Shown piece by piece: positions 17,283-27,058 of a DNA stretch of 64,000 nucleotides. The translations under genes were made by a program, and so were the position numbers. Position 1 is the stretch's first letter. Each line of letters starts with the position of its first letter. The notes under the pieces were generated by a model that saw only the letters and a list, made by a program, of their open reading frames with translations, was not told where the DNA came from and did not search any database. Origin of the DNA: Thermohalobaculum sp039805905 (GTDB taxonomy: Bacteria; Pseudomonadota; Alphaproteobacteria; Rhodobacterales; Rhodobacteraceae); the NCBI GenBank assembly GCA_039805905.1, contig JBDIVM010000013.1:1-64000 (forward strand), read 5' to 3'.

Positions 17283-18197
17283 TCATGGCGTCGAGCGCGC
17301 GACGAGATTGAAGAGGTCCGCGGGCTCGCGAAACAGTCCGACCGCGATCTGCAGCCCGACGACGACCACCAGAAGCCCCAGAGCGACGCGCGTGTGCTCT
17401 GCGGGCAAGCGGGCGCCGTACCGGGCGCCGACCTGCGCGCCAACGACCCCGCCCAGGAGCAGCACCAGCGCCAGCACGGCATCGACCGTGCGGCTGGTAT
17501 AGGCGTGCATCAGCGTGGTCGCCGCCGTCACGAACATGATCTGGAACAGCGAGGTGCCGACCACCACGCTGGTTGCCATCCCGAGGACATAAATCATCGC
17601 CGGGATCATGATGAAGCCGCCGCCGACGCCCATGATCGCCGCGAGCAATCCGACCCCACCCCCGACCAGCAGCGGCGGGATTGCCGAGATGTAGAGATTC
17701 GAGGCGCGGAAGCGCATCCTGAACGGCAGGTGGTGCACCCACATGTGACGGCGCCGGCGGAGCGGCGCTCCCCGCCGCGAGCGGCGGAGTGCCCGCAGCC
17801 CCTCGGCGAGCATCAGCCCGCCGATACCGCCCAGGAACACGACGTAGCAGAGCTGGACGAAGAGCTCGACCTGGCCGATCCGCTTCAGCGCGGCGAAGAT
17901 CTGGACCCCGGCCGCCGAGCCCACCAGCCCGCCGGCCAGCAGCACCAGCCCCATCTTGTAGTCGACCGTGCCGCGGCGCCAGTGGGTCAGCACGCCGGAA
18001 AAGGACGCGCCCGCGACCTGGTTCGCTCCGGTCGCCACGGCGACAGCGGGCGGGACACCGATCAGGATGAGAAGCGGCGTGATCAGGAAGCCGCCACCCA
18101 CTCCGAACAGCCCCGACAGAATGCCAACCCCACCCCCGATGGCGATCAGGAGGTAAACGTTCACCGAAATCTCCGCGATCGGCAGATAGATCTGCAT
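17283..18197 (-). CDS. Sulfite exporter TauE/SafE family permease (copy 1)
   Basis: 304 aa starting MQIYLPIAEISVNVYLLIAI. Same repeats as the downstream copy: GLFGVGGGFLITPLLILIGV and MGVGGGFIMIPAMIYVLGM, plus the shared loop LPFRMRFRASNLYISAIPP. The copies differ mainly in conservative changes and in the cytoplasmic loop after the fourth helix. 147 non-coding bases separate them. Both are retained intact, suggesting either different substrates or a two-subunit permease. Confidence 0.88.
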   Translation of the reverse strand: MQIYLPIAEISVNVYLLIAIGGGVGILSGLFGVGGGFLITPLLILIGVPPAVAVATGANQVAGASFSGVLTHWRRGTVDYKMGLVLLAGGLVGSAAGVQIFAALKRIGQVELFVQLCYVVFLGGIGGLMLAEGLRALRRSRRGAPLRRRRHMWVHHLPFRMRFRASNLYISAIPPLLVGGGVGLLAAIMGVGGGFIMIPAMIYVLGMATSVVVGTSLFQIMFVTAATTLMHAYTSRTVDAVLALVLLLGGVVGAQVGARYGARLPAEHTRVALGLLVVVVGLQIAVGLFREPADLFNLVARSTP

Positions 18198-18343
18198 CGC
18201 CGCTCCTCGCGCGCGCGAGCCTGCCAGCCCCCGCCGCCCAGGCCGTGCCGTGCTGTCCGCGCCCCGCACCCTGCGCGGCCGGATAGATACCTGCCGGTAC
18301 GGCCTGCGTCGCGCCCCCCGGCGCATCATGCGTCGATCCGCCG

Positions 18344-20743
18344 CTACCGGTCGTCCAGCGGACCGCCCGTTCCCGTCTTCTGCCGCAGCTCCGCCTCGCT
18401 CACGTCCACCACACTGCGCGCCGCCGCACCGATCGCCCGCCGCTCCGCGTCGCTGTGCGGGCGCTCGCCTGCGGCGCCGGGGATCCGGACGGTTACCTCG
18501 CGGTGCGCGAACGTGATGCCCTCGCGCTCGAACTGCTCGCGGATCGCGGCGAAGACGCGCTTGCGGATCACCCACTGGTCCCCCGGCCGGGTCATGAACT
18601 TGACCCGCACGATCATCGCCGAATCGTCCATCTGGATCACGCCCTGACTCTTCAGCGGCTGCATGAACTTCGCGCCAACCTCGGGATCCTGCAAGAGCTG
18701 CTCGCCGATCTTCTTGACGAGCTTGCGGACCCGCTCGACATCGGTGTCGTAGGTCAGCCGTAACGGCAGCTTCATCATCACCCAGTCGCGGGAGAAGTTG
18801 GTCAGGTGCTGGATCTCCCCAAAGGGAATGGTGTGCAGCATTCCAAGGTGGTGACGCAGCTGGAACGACCGCAGCGAGATCTTCTCGACCGTGCCCTTGA
18901 CCTGGCCGACATCGATGTACTCGCCCTTCCGGAACGCGTCGTCGAGGAGGAAGAATGCGCCGGAGAGGATGTCGCGCACCAGGGTCTGGCTGCCGAAACC
19001 GATGGCGAGGCCGACGATCCCGGCACCGGCGAAGAGCGGTGCGACATTGGCGCCGAGCTTGATCGCCACGATCAGCGCGATGGTCAGCAGGATGAGGGTC
19101 AGGATGAAGTTGCGGACCAGCGGCAGGAGCGTGGCCAGCCGCGAGGCGCCCGCCCCGCCGCCCTCGTCCCCCGGGGTCAGGTCGACGCCCCCCTCGTCCT
19201 CGATCCTGCGATCGAGCCAGATCCGTGTGGCGTGGAACGCCGCATAGCCCAGAAAGGCGACCTGGAGCAGATCGAGGGAGGTCGCGATCAGCGGATGGCG
19301 CGCGAAGTAGTCGGCGCCTCCCCAGAGGAGCGCTAGGGCATAGAGCGAGACTCCGAAGGCGACCAGTGCGGCCAGGCGCCGGAACAGCTCCTCCATCGTC
19401 CGCATCGTGCGCGCAGCCGGCACCGGCCTGCTGCCGATGGCTATGCGTTCCGCCACCCCGCCTTCGTCATCACCCCCCGGACCGCCCTCGGTCAGAGTTT
19501 CGGCCGGCACCGGCGCACCGTTCGCGGTGGACTCCGTCGTGGCTGCATTGAGCCGCTCGATCCGGCGCTGCCGGTCGAAGATCCGCTCGATCACATAGAT
19601 CAGGCCGGCATAGACGAAGAGCCCGGCTATCACCGTGACGAACGGCACGAGCAGGCGTACCGGCCCCGCCTCGATCCCCATGATCAGCCGGAAACACAGA
19701 TCGGCCCAGGTTATCGCCAGATAGGTCACGGCCGCCGGGGCCCAGAGCACGGCCCCGCCGCGCGCGAGCCAGGTCGCCGCTTCCGGATTGCCGCCGGTGA
19801 TCGCCGCTGAAACCACCTGCCGCTTTGCCCGGACGGCGATGATGAACAGCGCCAGTGTCAGCGACATCAGCAGGACTGTGAGCAGGACGAACACCTCGCG
19901 CGGCAGGCCCAGCGCCTTGGTCCAGTAGCAGAACACTGCGGCCACGATCCCGAACCCGCTGCACATGGTCAGCCATCGGTAAAGGCCGCGTGCATCGGCG
20001 TCGCCGATTTGCGGCAGGCGGTATCCTGGCAGGAAAGGTGCCACGATCATGCGCCAGATCGTGTCGACGAGCATCACCGCACCCCAGGTGCCGAAGACCG
20101 CGATCACGGTCAGCATCGTCGCTTCGTGCTCCTGGTAGAAGAACAGTCCGACTGCGGCTGCGATCAACACGGTGAGCCCGATCGCCACTGCGGTGATCAG
20201 CACCCTGTAGAGCAGGACCGGAAGCCGGCCGGAATAGCCGCTTCCGGCGGAAGCCTGCATGCGGATGAAGGTGGGTCGGGCGACGAACTGAACGAAGAAG
20301 GCTGTCACCGCCTGCCCGACCACAAGCAGCAGGCCCGCAAAGACGGCGATGCCGAGAAAATACACGCCGTGCCCGGTCGGGCTCGCCGCAGCAAGGGTCG
20401 TGGTGATCTCGTCGAAGGCACGCGGCGCGCGCTCGAGCATCCCCACAACGCGGGCCCGGAACAACCTCACCGATTTCTGGACGGAACCCAGCATCGGATT
20501 CTCCGCGCCGTCGGCCAGGCGTGCATAGTCCGCCGGTCCGGGCCCCAGCCCCGGCAGCGACTGCTGCGGTGCCGCCCGCTCTTCCGCTGTCTGGCTCCCA
20601 AACAACCTGCCATAGTCGGGCATCTGCGCCGGCGCAGGCACGGCGACCATCGCCAGCACCATGGACACCAGCCAGGCCGCCCACCGATGCGACCAGCGGT
20701 CGCCCCGGTGCCGGCTGCGGATCACCGGCTTCGACATCTGCAT
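18344..20743 (-). CDS. Large MscS-family mechanosensitive channel (DUF3772-type)
   Basis: 799 aa. Signal peptide (WLVSMVLAMVAVPAPAQA-like, ending PAPAQ), a short periplasmic part, then about ten hydrophobic helices. The C-terminal third holds the MscS core: pore helix GLAIGFGSQTLVRDILSGAF, beta domain YIDVGQVKGTVEKISLRSFQ and TIPFGEIQHLTNFSRDW. The protein is a pressure-relief channel of the inner membrane. It is much larger than E. coli MscS (286 aa) and closer to the DUF3772/MscK-like subgroup. A low-complexity insert (GGPGGDDEGG) splits the membrane part. Confidence 0.88.
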   Translation of the reverse strand: MQMSKPVIRSRHRGDRWSHRWAAWLVSMVLAMVAVPAPAQMPDYGRLFGSQTAEERAAPQQSLPGLGPGPADYARLADGAENPMLGSVQKSVRLFRARVVGMLERAPRAFDEITTTLAAASPTGHGVYFLGIAVFAGLLLVVGQAVTAFFVQFVARPTFIRMQASAGSGYSGRLPVLLYRVLITAVAIGLTVLIAAAVGLFFYQEHEATMLTVIAVFGTWGAVMLVDTIWRMIVAPFLPGYRLPQIGDADARGLYRWLTMCSGFGIVAAVFCYWTKALGLPREVFVLLTVLLMSLTLALFIIAVRAKRQVVSAAITGGNPEAATWLARGGAVLWAPAAVTYLAITWADLCFRLIMGIEAGPVRLLVPFVTVIAGLFVYAGLIYVIERIFDRQRRIERLNAATTESTANGAPVPAETLTEGGPGGDDEGGVAERIAIGSRPVPAARTMRTMEELFRRLAALVAFGVSLYALALLWGGADYFARHPLIATSLDLLQVAFLGYAAFHATRIWLDRRIEDEGGVDLTPGDEGGGAGASRLATLLPLVRNFILTLILLTIALIVAIKLGANVAPLFAGAGIVGLAIGFGSQTLVRDILSGAFFLLDDAFRKGEYIDVGQVKGTVEKISLRSFQLRHHLGMLHTIPFGEIQHLTNFSRDWVMMKLPLRLTYDTDVERVRKLVKKIGEQLLQDPEVGAKFMQPLKSQGVIQMDDSAMIVRVKFMTRPGDQWVIRKRVFAAIREQFEREGITFAHREVTVRIPGAAGERPHSDAERRAIGAAARSVVDVSEAELRQKTGTGGPLDDR

Positions 20744-20938
20744 TCCTTATCCGCCCCTTTCGGCTGAGAATATGCGATGCGGCAGGCACTTGGCTACAGA
20801 TCGCGATGAATTGCTGGAACGTGATCGTCATTCTGAACAACAGGCCGGCATGGCACTCGCTCACGATCTGGGCTTGCCGTTCACAAAAAGATGAGGCACT
20901 TCTCCTCGTTGTTCGGTTGGGCTAGGATGAGGGAATTG

Positions 20939-22165
20939 ATGACTGGCATGTTGCCAGGCTTCGGCCGTCGAGGCCGCGAGTCGCGCACGCTGCTTTACAG
21001 CCACGACACGTTCGGGCTCGGCCATTTGCGGCGCTCGCGTACGATCGCCACCGCCCTGATCGAGGCCGACCCCGGCTGCTCGGCTCTGATCGTCACCGGC
21101 TCCCCCATTGCCGGCCGCTTCGATTTTCCGGAACGGGTCGACCATGTCCGCCTGCCCGGCGTCGTCAAGCTGCCGGATGGCAGCTATACCTCATCGAGCC
21201 TCAGGATGGACATCGACTCGATGGTGTCGCTCCGCAGCAGCCTCATCGCGGCCGCCGACCGCGAGTTCGCTCCGGATCTGCTGATCGTCGACAAGGAGCC
21301 CTGGGGCTTCCGGCACGAACTTGCCGAGACCCTTGGGGCAGCGAGACTCCGCGGCGCCCGCATCGTGCTCGGAATCCGGGACGTGCTCGACGAGGAGGAC
21401 GCGCTCGCCCGCGAATGGGAACGCAAGGGCGCGATCGAGGCGATCGAGCGCTTCTACGACGAAATATGGATCTACGGCATACCGCAGATTTGCTGCCCTC
21501 TTGCGGGACTCGGGCTGTCGGCGCAGATGGAGGCAAGGGCAATCTACACTGGCTATCTCCGTCGCGAGATGCCGGACTGGCCCGCCGCTTCCGGCACCGA
21601 CCTCCCCGCCGGGCCCTATATCCTGGTCACCACCGGCGGCGGCGGCGACGGCGCCGGTCTGGTCGACTGGGTTCTCCGCGCCTACGAATCCGACCCCACC
21701 CTCTCGCCGCGCGCCCTTGTGATCTACGGCCCGTTCATGAAGGCGGCCGAGCGGCAGGCCTTCGAGGCGCGCATTGCCGCCCTCGGCGAGCGCGTCACCG
21801 CGCTCGGCTTTCATCCCCGGCTCGAGCGCCTCCTGGCCGATGCCTCGGGCGTCGTCGCCATGGGCGGCTACAACACGTTCTGCGAGATTCTCTCGATGGA
21901 CCGTCCCGCGATCATCGCGCCGCGTACCCGACCCCGCCGCGAGCAGGTGATCCGCGCCGCCGCGGCCGAGCAGCTCGGGCTCGTGCGCATGCTGACGCCC
22001 GAGCGGGACGGCATCGCGGCGCGGGTGATGGCTGATGCGATCCGTACCCTGCCGCTCCAGCGGCGCCCCTCGGAGACCCGAATTCCAGGCCTTCTCGCCG
22101 GTCTGGAGACCATCGCCGGGCGCGTTGTCGCTCCGGCGCCGCTGGCTGCTGCCGCGGGAGAATGA
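20939..22165 (+). CDS. MurG-like glycosyltransferase (COG4671 type)
   Basis: About 408 aa. N-terminal RTLLYSHDTFGLGHLRRSRT is the GHxxR nucleotide-sugar/acceptor loop of GT28/MurG-like enzymes; the C-terminal half has TTGGGGDG, ASGVVAMGGYNTFCEILSMD and PRTRPRREQVIRA, the GT-B donor-site region. First gene of a six-gene operon. The ATG at 20939 has SD gaggga; upstream ATGs at 20891 and 20927 are possible but weaker. Donor and acceptor are unknown. Confidence 0.82.
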   Translation: MTGMLPGFGRRGRESRTLLYSHDTFGLGHLRRSRTIATALIEADPGCSALIVTGSPIAGRFDFPERVDHVRLPGVVKLPDGSYTSSSLRMDIDSMVSLRSSLIAAADREFAPDLLIVDKEPWGFRHELAETLGAARLRGARIVLGIRDVLDEEDALAREWERKGAIEAIERFYDEIWIYGIPQICCPLAGLGLSAQMEARAIYTGYLRREMPDWPAASGTDLPAGPYILVTTGGGGDGAGLVDWVLRAYESDPTLSPRALVIYGPFMKAAERQAFEARIAALGERVTALGFHPRLERLLADASGVVAMGGYNTFCEILSMDRPAIIAPRTRPRREQVIRAAAAEQLGLVRMLTPERDGIAARVMADAIRTLPLQRRPSETRIPGLLAGLETIAGRVVAPAPLAAAAGE

Positions 22166-22168
22166 CGG

Positions 22169-23386
22169 ATGACGGGATCGCTGGCGGTGGTGCTGAAAGG
22201 CTATCCGCGGCTGTCGGAGACGTTCATCGCCCAGGAGTTGCGCGCGCTGGAAAGCCGCGGCCATCGCTTCGACATCTGGTCCCTGCGTCATCCCTATGAC
22301 GACCGGATCCATCCGATCCACGAGGAAATCTCGGCCGAGCGGCACTACCTCCCCGAATACCTGCACCAGGAGCCGCTGCGGGTACTGCGCTCGCTTTTCC
22401 GGGCCATGGGCAACCGTCGGTTCTGGATCGCCGCCCGGTCCTGGATGCGCGACCTCGCACGCGATTTCACGCTGAACCGCATCCGCCGCTTCGGCCAGGC
22501 CTGCGTGCTCGCTGTGGAGCTGCCGCCGGACACCCGGTTTCTCTATGCCCATTTCCTGCACACGCCGGCCTCGGTCACCCGCTACGCCGCCATCATGCGC
22601 GACATCGGCTGGGGATTCTCTGCGCATGCCAAGGACATCTGGACCATCCCCGACTGGGAAAAGCGCGAGAAGATCGCGGACTGCCGGTTCGGCGTCACCT
22701 GTACCGGTACCGGCGCCGAGCATCTGAAATCGCTCGACATCGACGACAAGATCGCGCTGGTCTATCACGGCCTGGACCTCTCGCGCTTCCCGCCACCGCC
22801 GGACATCCGCCACACGTCGAACCGCTTCACCATCCTTTCGGTCGGCCGGCTGGTGCCGAAGAAGGGCTATGGTGACCTGCTCGAGGCGCTGAGCCAGCTG
22901 CCCCCGGAACTCGACTGGCGATTTGTCCATATCGGCGGCGGTGAGCTGAAGAAGGGAATGGAGGCACGCGCGCGCCGCCTGGGCATCGCGGACCGGATCG
23001 AGTGGCGGGGCAAGCGATCGCAGCAGGATGTCATCGCCGCGCTGCGATCCTCGGACCTGTTCGTGCTGCCCTCGGTGATCGCCGAGGATGGCGACCGCGA
23101 CGGCTTGCCGAACGTGCTGATGGAGGCGGCGAGCCAGAAGCTGCCGGTGCTCTCGACGCGGATCTCGGCGATCCCGGAGTTCATCAACGATGGCGAGCAC
23201 GGCACCCTGGTGGCGCCGGGCCAGCCGAGGGAACTGGCCCGGGCGATCGCCGCGATCGCCGCCGATCCGGAGGGCCGCGCCCGCATGGCCGAGGCAGCCT
23301 ACCGGCGCCTCGGCGAGGGCTTCGGCATGGATGCGGGGATCGCAGCCATCGACCAGAAGCTGCGCGCCGCCATGGCCGGGGCATGA
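22169..23386 (+). CDS. Glycosyltransferase family 4 (WcaL-like)
   Basis: 405 aa. Starts AVVLKGYPRLSETFIAQELR, the typical N-terminus of colanic-acid-type GT4 enzymes. The C-terminal Rossmann domain has LSVGRLVPKKGYGDLLEAL, DLFVLPSVIAEDGDRDGLPN and VLMEAASQKLPVLSTRISAI with the EX7E-type donor site (E in DGDRDGLPNVLMEA). Four bases separate it from the previous gene, and its stop overlaps the next start (ATGA). Confidence 0.9.
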   Translation: MTGSLAVVLKGYPRLSETFIAQELRALESRGHRFDIWSLRHPYDDRIHPIHEEISAERHYLPEYLHQEPLRVLRSLFRAMGNRRFWIAARSWMRDLARDFTLNRIRRFGQACVLAVELPPDTRFLYAHFLHTPASVTRYAAIMRDIGWGFSAHAKDIWTIPDWEKREKIADCRFGVTCTGTGAEHLKSLDIDDKIALVYHGLDLSRFPPPPDIRHTSNRFTILSVGRLVPKKGYGDLLEALSQLPPELDWRFVHIGGGELKKGMEARARRLGIADRIEWRGKRSQQDVIAALRSSDLFVLPSVIAEDGDRDGLPNVLMEAASQKLPVLSTRISAIPEFINDGEHGTLVAPGQPRELARAIAAIAADPEGRARMAEAAYRRLGEGFGMDAGIAAIDQKLRAAMAGA

Positions 23387-24456
23387 GCGCCCGCCCGCGC
23401 GTCGCCTTCCACGCGCCGATGAAGGCGCCAGACCACCCCGGCCCCTCCGGCGACCGGCTGATCGCCCGGCTGACGCTGGCGGCACTGGAGCGTGCCGGCT
23501 TCGCGCCGGAATGCGTCTCGCGGCTGCGCACCCTCGATATGGCGGGCGACGCGGCGGCGCAGGCCCGACTCCGCGCCGCGGCGACCGCCGAGGCGGCACG
23601 GCTGGTCCGGACGCTCGAACGGGCGCCGCCCGCGCTCTGGTTCACCTATCACTGCTACTACAAGGCGCCCGACCTCATCGGCCCGGCGGTCAGCACGGCG
23701 CTGGGCATCCCCTACGCGATCTCCGAGGCCTCGGTATCGCCGCGCCGGCGCGTGGGCGCCTGGGCGGCGTTTGCGGCACTGTCCGATGCCGCCATCGCGG
23801 AGGCCGACCGGTTGTTCTGGACCACCGCCCGCGACCTGCCCGGCCTCGAGGCGGCGGGGCACGGGGCAAGACTCGTGCATCTCCCCGCCTTTCTCGACCC
23901 CGGCCCCGCACCCGCGCCCCGGCCCGCGTCAAGCCCGCTGCGGCTGCTGGCGGTGGCGATGATGCGGCCGGGCGACAAGCTCGAGAGCTACCGTCGGCTC
24001 GCCGCCGCCCTGGCGCATCTGGAGTGCGACTGGCGGCTGACCGTGGTCGGGCACGGCGCGGCAGAGGCCGAGGTGACAGCGTTGCTCGCCCCGTTCGGCG
24101 GCCGGATCGACCGCGTTTCCGGCATCACCGACCCCGCCCTGATCCGGCCGCACTACGAAGCGGCGGACCTTCTCGTCTGGCCCGGCGTCAACGAGGGCGT
24201 CGGCATGGCCTGGCTCGAGGCACAGGCGGCCGGACTGCCCGCGGTGGCCGAGGACGGCCCCGCCGCCCGGGCACTGGTCGGCGGCGGCCGGCTGGCACCG
24301 CCGGATGACCCACCCGCCTTCGCCGCGGCGATAACCGGGGCGGCGGCGGAGCGGGCCTCGCTGTCGCGCGCCGCCCGCGCCCATGTCGAGGCGCATCACG
24401 GCCTCGATGCCGCCGCAGCGATCCTCCGCGCGAATCTCGCGGAGCTGGTCCGGTGA
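23383..24456 (+). CDS. Glycosyltransferase (GT4-like, short)
   Basis: 357 aa from the ATG overlapping the previous stop. N-terminal part VAFHAPMKAPDHPGPSGDRL, then WFTYHCYYKAPDLIGPAVST. The C-terminal part keeps GT4 signatures: LRLLAVAMMRPGDKLESYRR, ADLLVWPGVNEGVGMAWLEA and AAGLPAVAEDGPAARALVGG. The E...E pair in NEGVGMAWLEA would bind the nucleotide sugar. Its stop overlaps a GTG start downstream. The substrate is unknown. Confidence 0.82.
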   Translation: MSARPRVAFHAPMKAPDHPGPSGDRLIARLTLAALERAGFAPECVSRLRTLDMAGDAAAQARLRAAATAEAARLVRTLERAPPALWFTYHCYYKAPDLIGPAVSTALGIPYAISEASVSPRRRVGAWAAFAALSDAAIAEADRLFWTTARDLPGLEAAGHGARLVHLPAFLDPGPAPAPRPASSPLRLLAVAMMRPGDKLESYRRLAAALAHLECDWRLTVVGHGAAEAEVTALLAPFGGRIDRVSGITDPALIRPHYEAADLLVWPGVNEGVGMAWLEAQAAGLPAVAEDGPAARALVGGGRLAPPDDPPAFAAAITGAAAERASLSRAARAHVEAHHGLDAAAAILRANLAELVR

Positions 24457-25049
24457 CCCGCATCGCTCTCATGCGCCACTTTCCCACCGGCTGGAACCGG
24501 CTCCGCAAGCTTCAGGGACAGGTGGACATCCCGCTGACCGCCGAGGCCCGCACCCGGCTCACCGGTCTCGCCATACCGCCGCCCTGGGACACGGTGCGGA
24601 TCGTTGCCTCGCCGCTCTCCCGTGCCCGCGAGACCGCCGGCATCCTCGCCCGCGGCCGTGCCGTGACGCTCGACGCCCGGCTGGTCGAACAGAGCTGGGG
24701 AGAATGGGAGGGCCGGCGCGGCCCCGACCTGATGGCCGACCCGGCCTCGGGCTACGTCCATATCGAGCACTGGGGCTGGCACCGCAGCCCGCCTGGCGGC
24801 GAAAGCCCCTGGGACGTGTGGGAGCGGGTCCGCCCGGCCCTGGCCGAGATCGCCCGGGACCGCACCCCAGCCCTGCTGATCGCGCACCGGGCGCTGATGC
24901 GGGTGATCCTGGCCCGCGCCTGGGGATGGAACTACGACAGCGCCGAGCCCTTCAAGATCAGGCGCGGCCGCATCTATCCGCTGACCGTGACCGCCGACGG
25001 CACGCCCTCCGCGCCAGGCGAGCCGGTGCGGCTGGTGCCGCATCCATGA
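24453..25049 (+). CDS. Histidine phosphatase superfamily protein
   Basis: 198 aa from a GTG that overlaps the preceding stop. The motif MRHFPTGWN puts the phospho-acceptor histidine at position 9, with Phe instead of the usual Gly after RH. Other features are SPLSRARETA (52-62), EQSWGEWEG (acid/base region, Glu79) and IAHRALMRV with the second histidine at 145. It is embedded in a glycosyltransferase operon with overlaps on both sides, so it may dephosphorylate a sugar-phosphate or lipid-linked intermediate of that pathway. That role is inferred from context. Confidence 0.85.
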   Translation: MTRIALMRHFPTGWNRLRKLQGQVDIPLTAEARTRLTGLAIPPPWDTVRIVASPLSRARETAGILARGRAVTLDARLVEQSWGEWEGRRGPDLMADPASGYVHIEHWGWHRSPPGGESPWDVWERVRPALAEIARDRTPALLIAHRALMRVILARAWGWNYDSAEPFKIRRGRIYPLTVTADGTPSAPGEPVRLVPHP

Positions 25050-26173
25050 CCAGGGTCGCCTTCCTCTGCTGCCACCTGACCGGCACGGGGCATCTGGTGC
25101 GCACGCTTGCCCTCGCCCGCGCGACCATCGCCGCCGGAGCGGAGGGGCTGGTGATCAGCGGCGGCCGCCCGCTCGGCCATGTGGATGGGGCCGGCCTGCG
25201 GCTGCTGCAGCTTCCGCCCGTCCATGTGCCTGACTTCGACTTTTCGATCTTGCGTACCCCCGGCGGCAGTCCCGCAGATACCGGCTGGATGGCCGCCCGC
25301 CGCGCGGCGCTGGAACAGGCGCTCGCGATATTCCGGCCGGATGTGCTGGTGACCGAGACCTTCCCGCTCGGCCGCCGGATGCTGGCCGCCGAGTTCGAGG
25401 CCGCCATCGCCGCGACCCGCGCCGCACGCCCGGAGGCCGCGATCGTCGCCTCGGTGCGCGACGTGCCCGAGCCGCCCAAAAAGCCGGAAAGGCTCGCCGA
25501 GGCCGCCGGCAGGCTACGCCGTTTCTACAACGCCCTGCTGGTGCACGGCGAGGCGCCCTTCCTGTCGCTGGCGGCGAGCTGGCCGCTGCCAGCCGATCTC
25601 GCCCCGATGATCCGCCACACCGGCTACATCGCCGGACCGCCGCTGCCGGCCCGTGCTGCGCCCGGCGCGGCGATCCTGGTTTCGGTCGGGGGCGGCGTGC
25701 TCGGCCGCCGGCTGCTGGCACTGGCAGCCGAGGCCGCCACGCGCTCTGCCCGACCGTGGCATCTGTTGGCGGGCGGCGCGGACGCGGCCGAGGTGGCCCG
25801 CGATCTCGCCACCCGCTCACTGCCGAACCTGACCGTCGAGCCGCCCCGGACCGATTACCGCGCCCTGCTCGCCGAAGCGGCAGTCTCGGTCAGCCTCGCC
25901 GGCTACAACACGGTGATGGACCTCGCCGGCTGCGACACACCGGCCATCGTCGTGCCCTTCGACGAATACGGCGAGCGCGAGCAGGTGATCCGGGCCGCGC
26001 GACTGGCCGGACTGCCCGGGTTCACGGTACTGAGACTGGCCGGACTCACCCCGGACGGTCTCGCCGCAGCGGCCGATTCCGCCGCCGCCGGGCTGCGGAG
26101 GAAGCCACTGCCGCTCACCCGCGACGGAGCCGCCCGCGCCGCTGCGGCGATCCTGGAGCTTGCCGCGCGATGA
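25046..26173 (+). CDS. MurG-like glycosyltransferase, second copy
   Basis: 375 aa from the ATG overlapping the phosphatase stop. N-terminal VAFLCCHLTGTGHLVRTLAL carries the GxGH loop, and the C-half has ILVSVGGGVLGRRLLALAAE, AAVSVSLAGYNTVMDLAGCD and VVPFDEYGEREQVIRAARLA. The overall plan matches the first gene of the operon, so two GT28-like enzymes act in the same pathway. Its stop overlaps the methyltransferase start. Confidence 0.82.
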   Translation: MTRVAFLCCHLTGTGHLVRTLALARATIAAGAEGLVISGGRPLGHVDGAGLRLLQLPPVHVPDFDFSILRTPGGSPADTGWMAARRAALEQALAIFRPDVLVTETFPLGRRMLAAEFEAAIAATRAARPEAAIVASVRDVPEPPKKPERLAEAAGRLRRFYNALLVHGEAPFLSLAASWPLPADLAPMIRHTGYIAGPPLPARAAPGAAILVSVGGGVLGRRLLALAAEAATRSARPWHLLAGGADAAEVARDLATRSLPNLTVEPPRTDYRALLAEAAVSVSLAGYNTVMDLAGCDTPAIVVPFDEYGEREQVIRAARLAGLPGFTVLRLAGLTPDGLAAAADSAAAGLRRKPLPLTRDGAARAAAAILELAAR

Positions 26174-26877
26174 CCGACCGCCGCCGCATCCACGATGTCG
26201 AGGGGCTGAACGCCCGGCTGCAGGAAATCACCCGCCGCACCCGGGTGAACCTGCGCTACCTCCATGACGACCAGACCCGCCAGCATGTGGTCGAGGCGAC
26301 CCGGGGCCTCGCCCGCATCCTCGATCTCGGCGCCGGGATGCGCGGGCATCTGGCGGCGACCGAGGGCCGGGTCGAGACGCTCGATCTCAACGACATCGAC
26401 GCGGAAGCCGAGAACCTGACCCGACCCGACTTCCTGGGCGATGTCTGCCAGCCCTTCCCGGACTGGATGGAGGGCCGCTACGACGCAGTGATCGCGCTCG
26501 CGCTGATCGAGCATGTCTACGATCCGCCGGCAGCGGTGGCGAATTTCCGCCGGGCGCTGAAGCCGGGCGGGCGGCTGTTCCTCTATGTGCCATGGATGTG
26601 GCGCTATCATGCGCCCCGCAGCCTGGTGTTCCAGGATTACCAGCGGCTCAGCCGCGACGGCATGGCGTATCTGCTGCGCGACTTCGACGAGGTGACCCTC
26701 TACCCGATCCGCGGCCGATACTCGGCGATCCTGAACATGCTGAAGTTCTGGAAGCCGCTCGTCGAGCGCCGCTTCGGCGGCCGGATCAACCGGCTGCTGG
26801 ATTCCCGCTGCTCGGACTGGCGCAACACGGTGCAGGCGAGCGGCTTCTTCGCCGAGGCGGTCAGACCGGCGAACTGA
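26170..26877 (+). CDS. SAM-dependent methyltransferase
   Basis: 235 aa, last gene of the operon, start overlapping the previous stop (ATGA). Class I methyltransferase motifs: ILDLGAGMRGHL (motif I), VETLDLNDID (motif II), YDAVIALALIEHVYDP (motif IV) and LKPGGRLFLYVPW (motif VI). The acceptor is probably the glycan or glycolipid made by the upstream enzymes. The C-terminus contains FWKPLVERRFGGRINRL, without clear membrane helices. Confidence 0.85.
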   Translation: MTDRRRIHDVEGLNARLQEITRRTRVNLRYLHDDQTRQHVVEATRGLARILDLGAGMRGHLAATEGRVETLDLNDIDAEAENLTRPDFLGDVCQPFPDWMEGRYDAVIALALIEHVYDPPAAVANFRRALKPGGRLFLYVPWMWRYHAPRSLVFQDYQRLSRDGMAYLLRDFDEVTLYPIRGRYSAILNMLKFWKPLVERRFGGRINRLLDSRCSDWRNTVQASGFFAEAVRPAN

Positions 26878-27058
26878 GCCGACGTGCCGTTCGCGCAGTG
26901 GCCGCCGGCTTGCGGGTCGCCTTCCCTCACGCGGGCGTCAGTCAAGCGGACGACACGGGTCGTAAAGTCTCCGCGATTCAGCCCATTTTGGTCTGCCGAG
27001 CAGTATGTTCGACGGTTAGTGTGATCCGGCCTTGCCTGCCCGAACGCGGAGGAACGAC

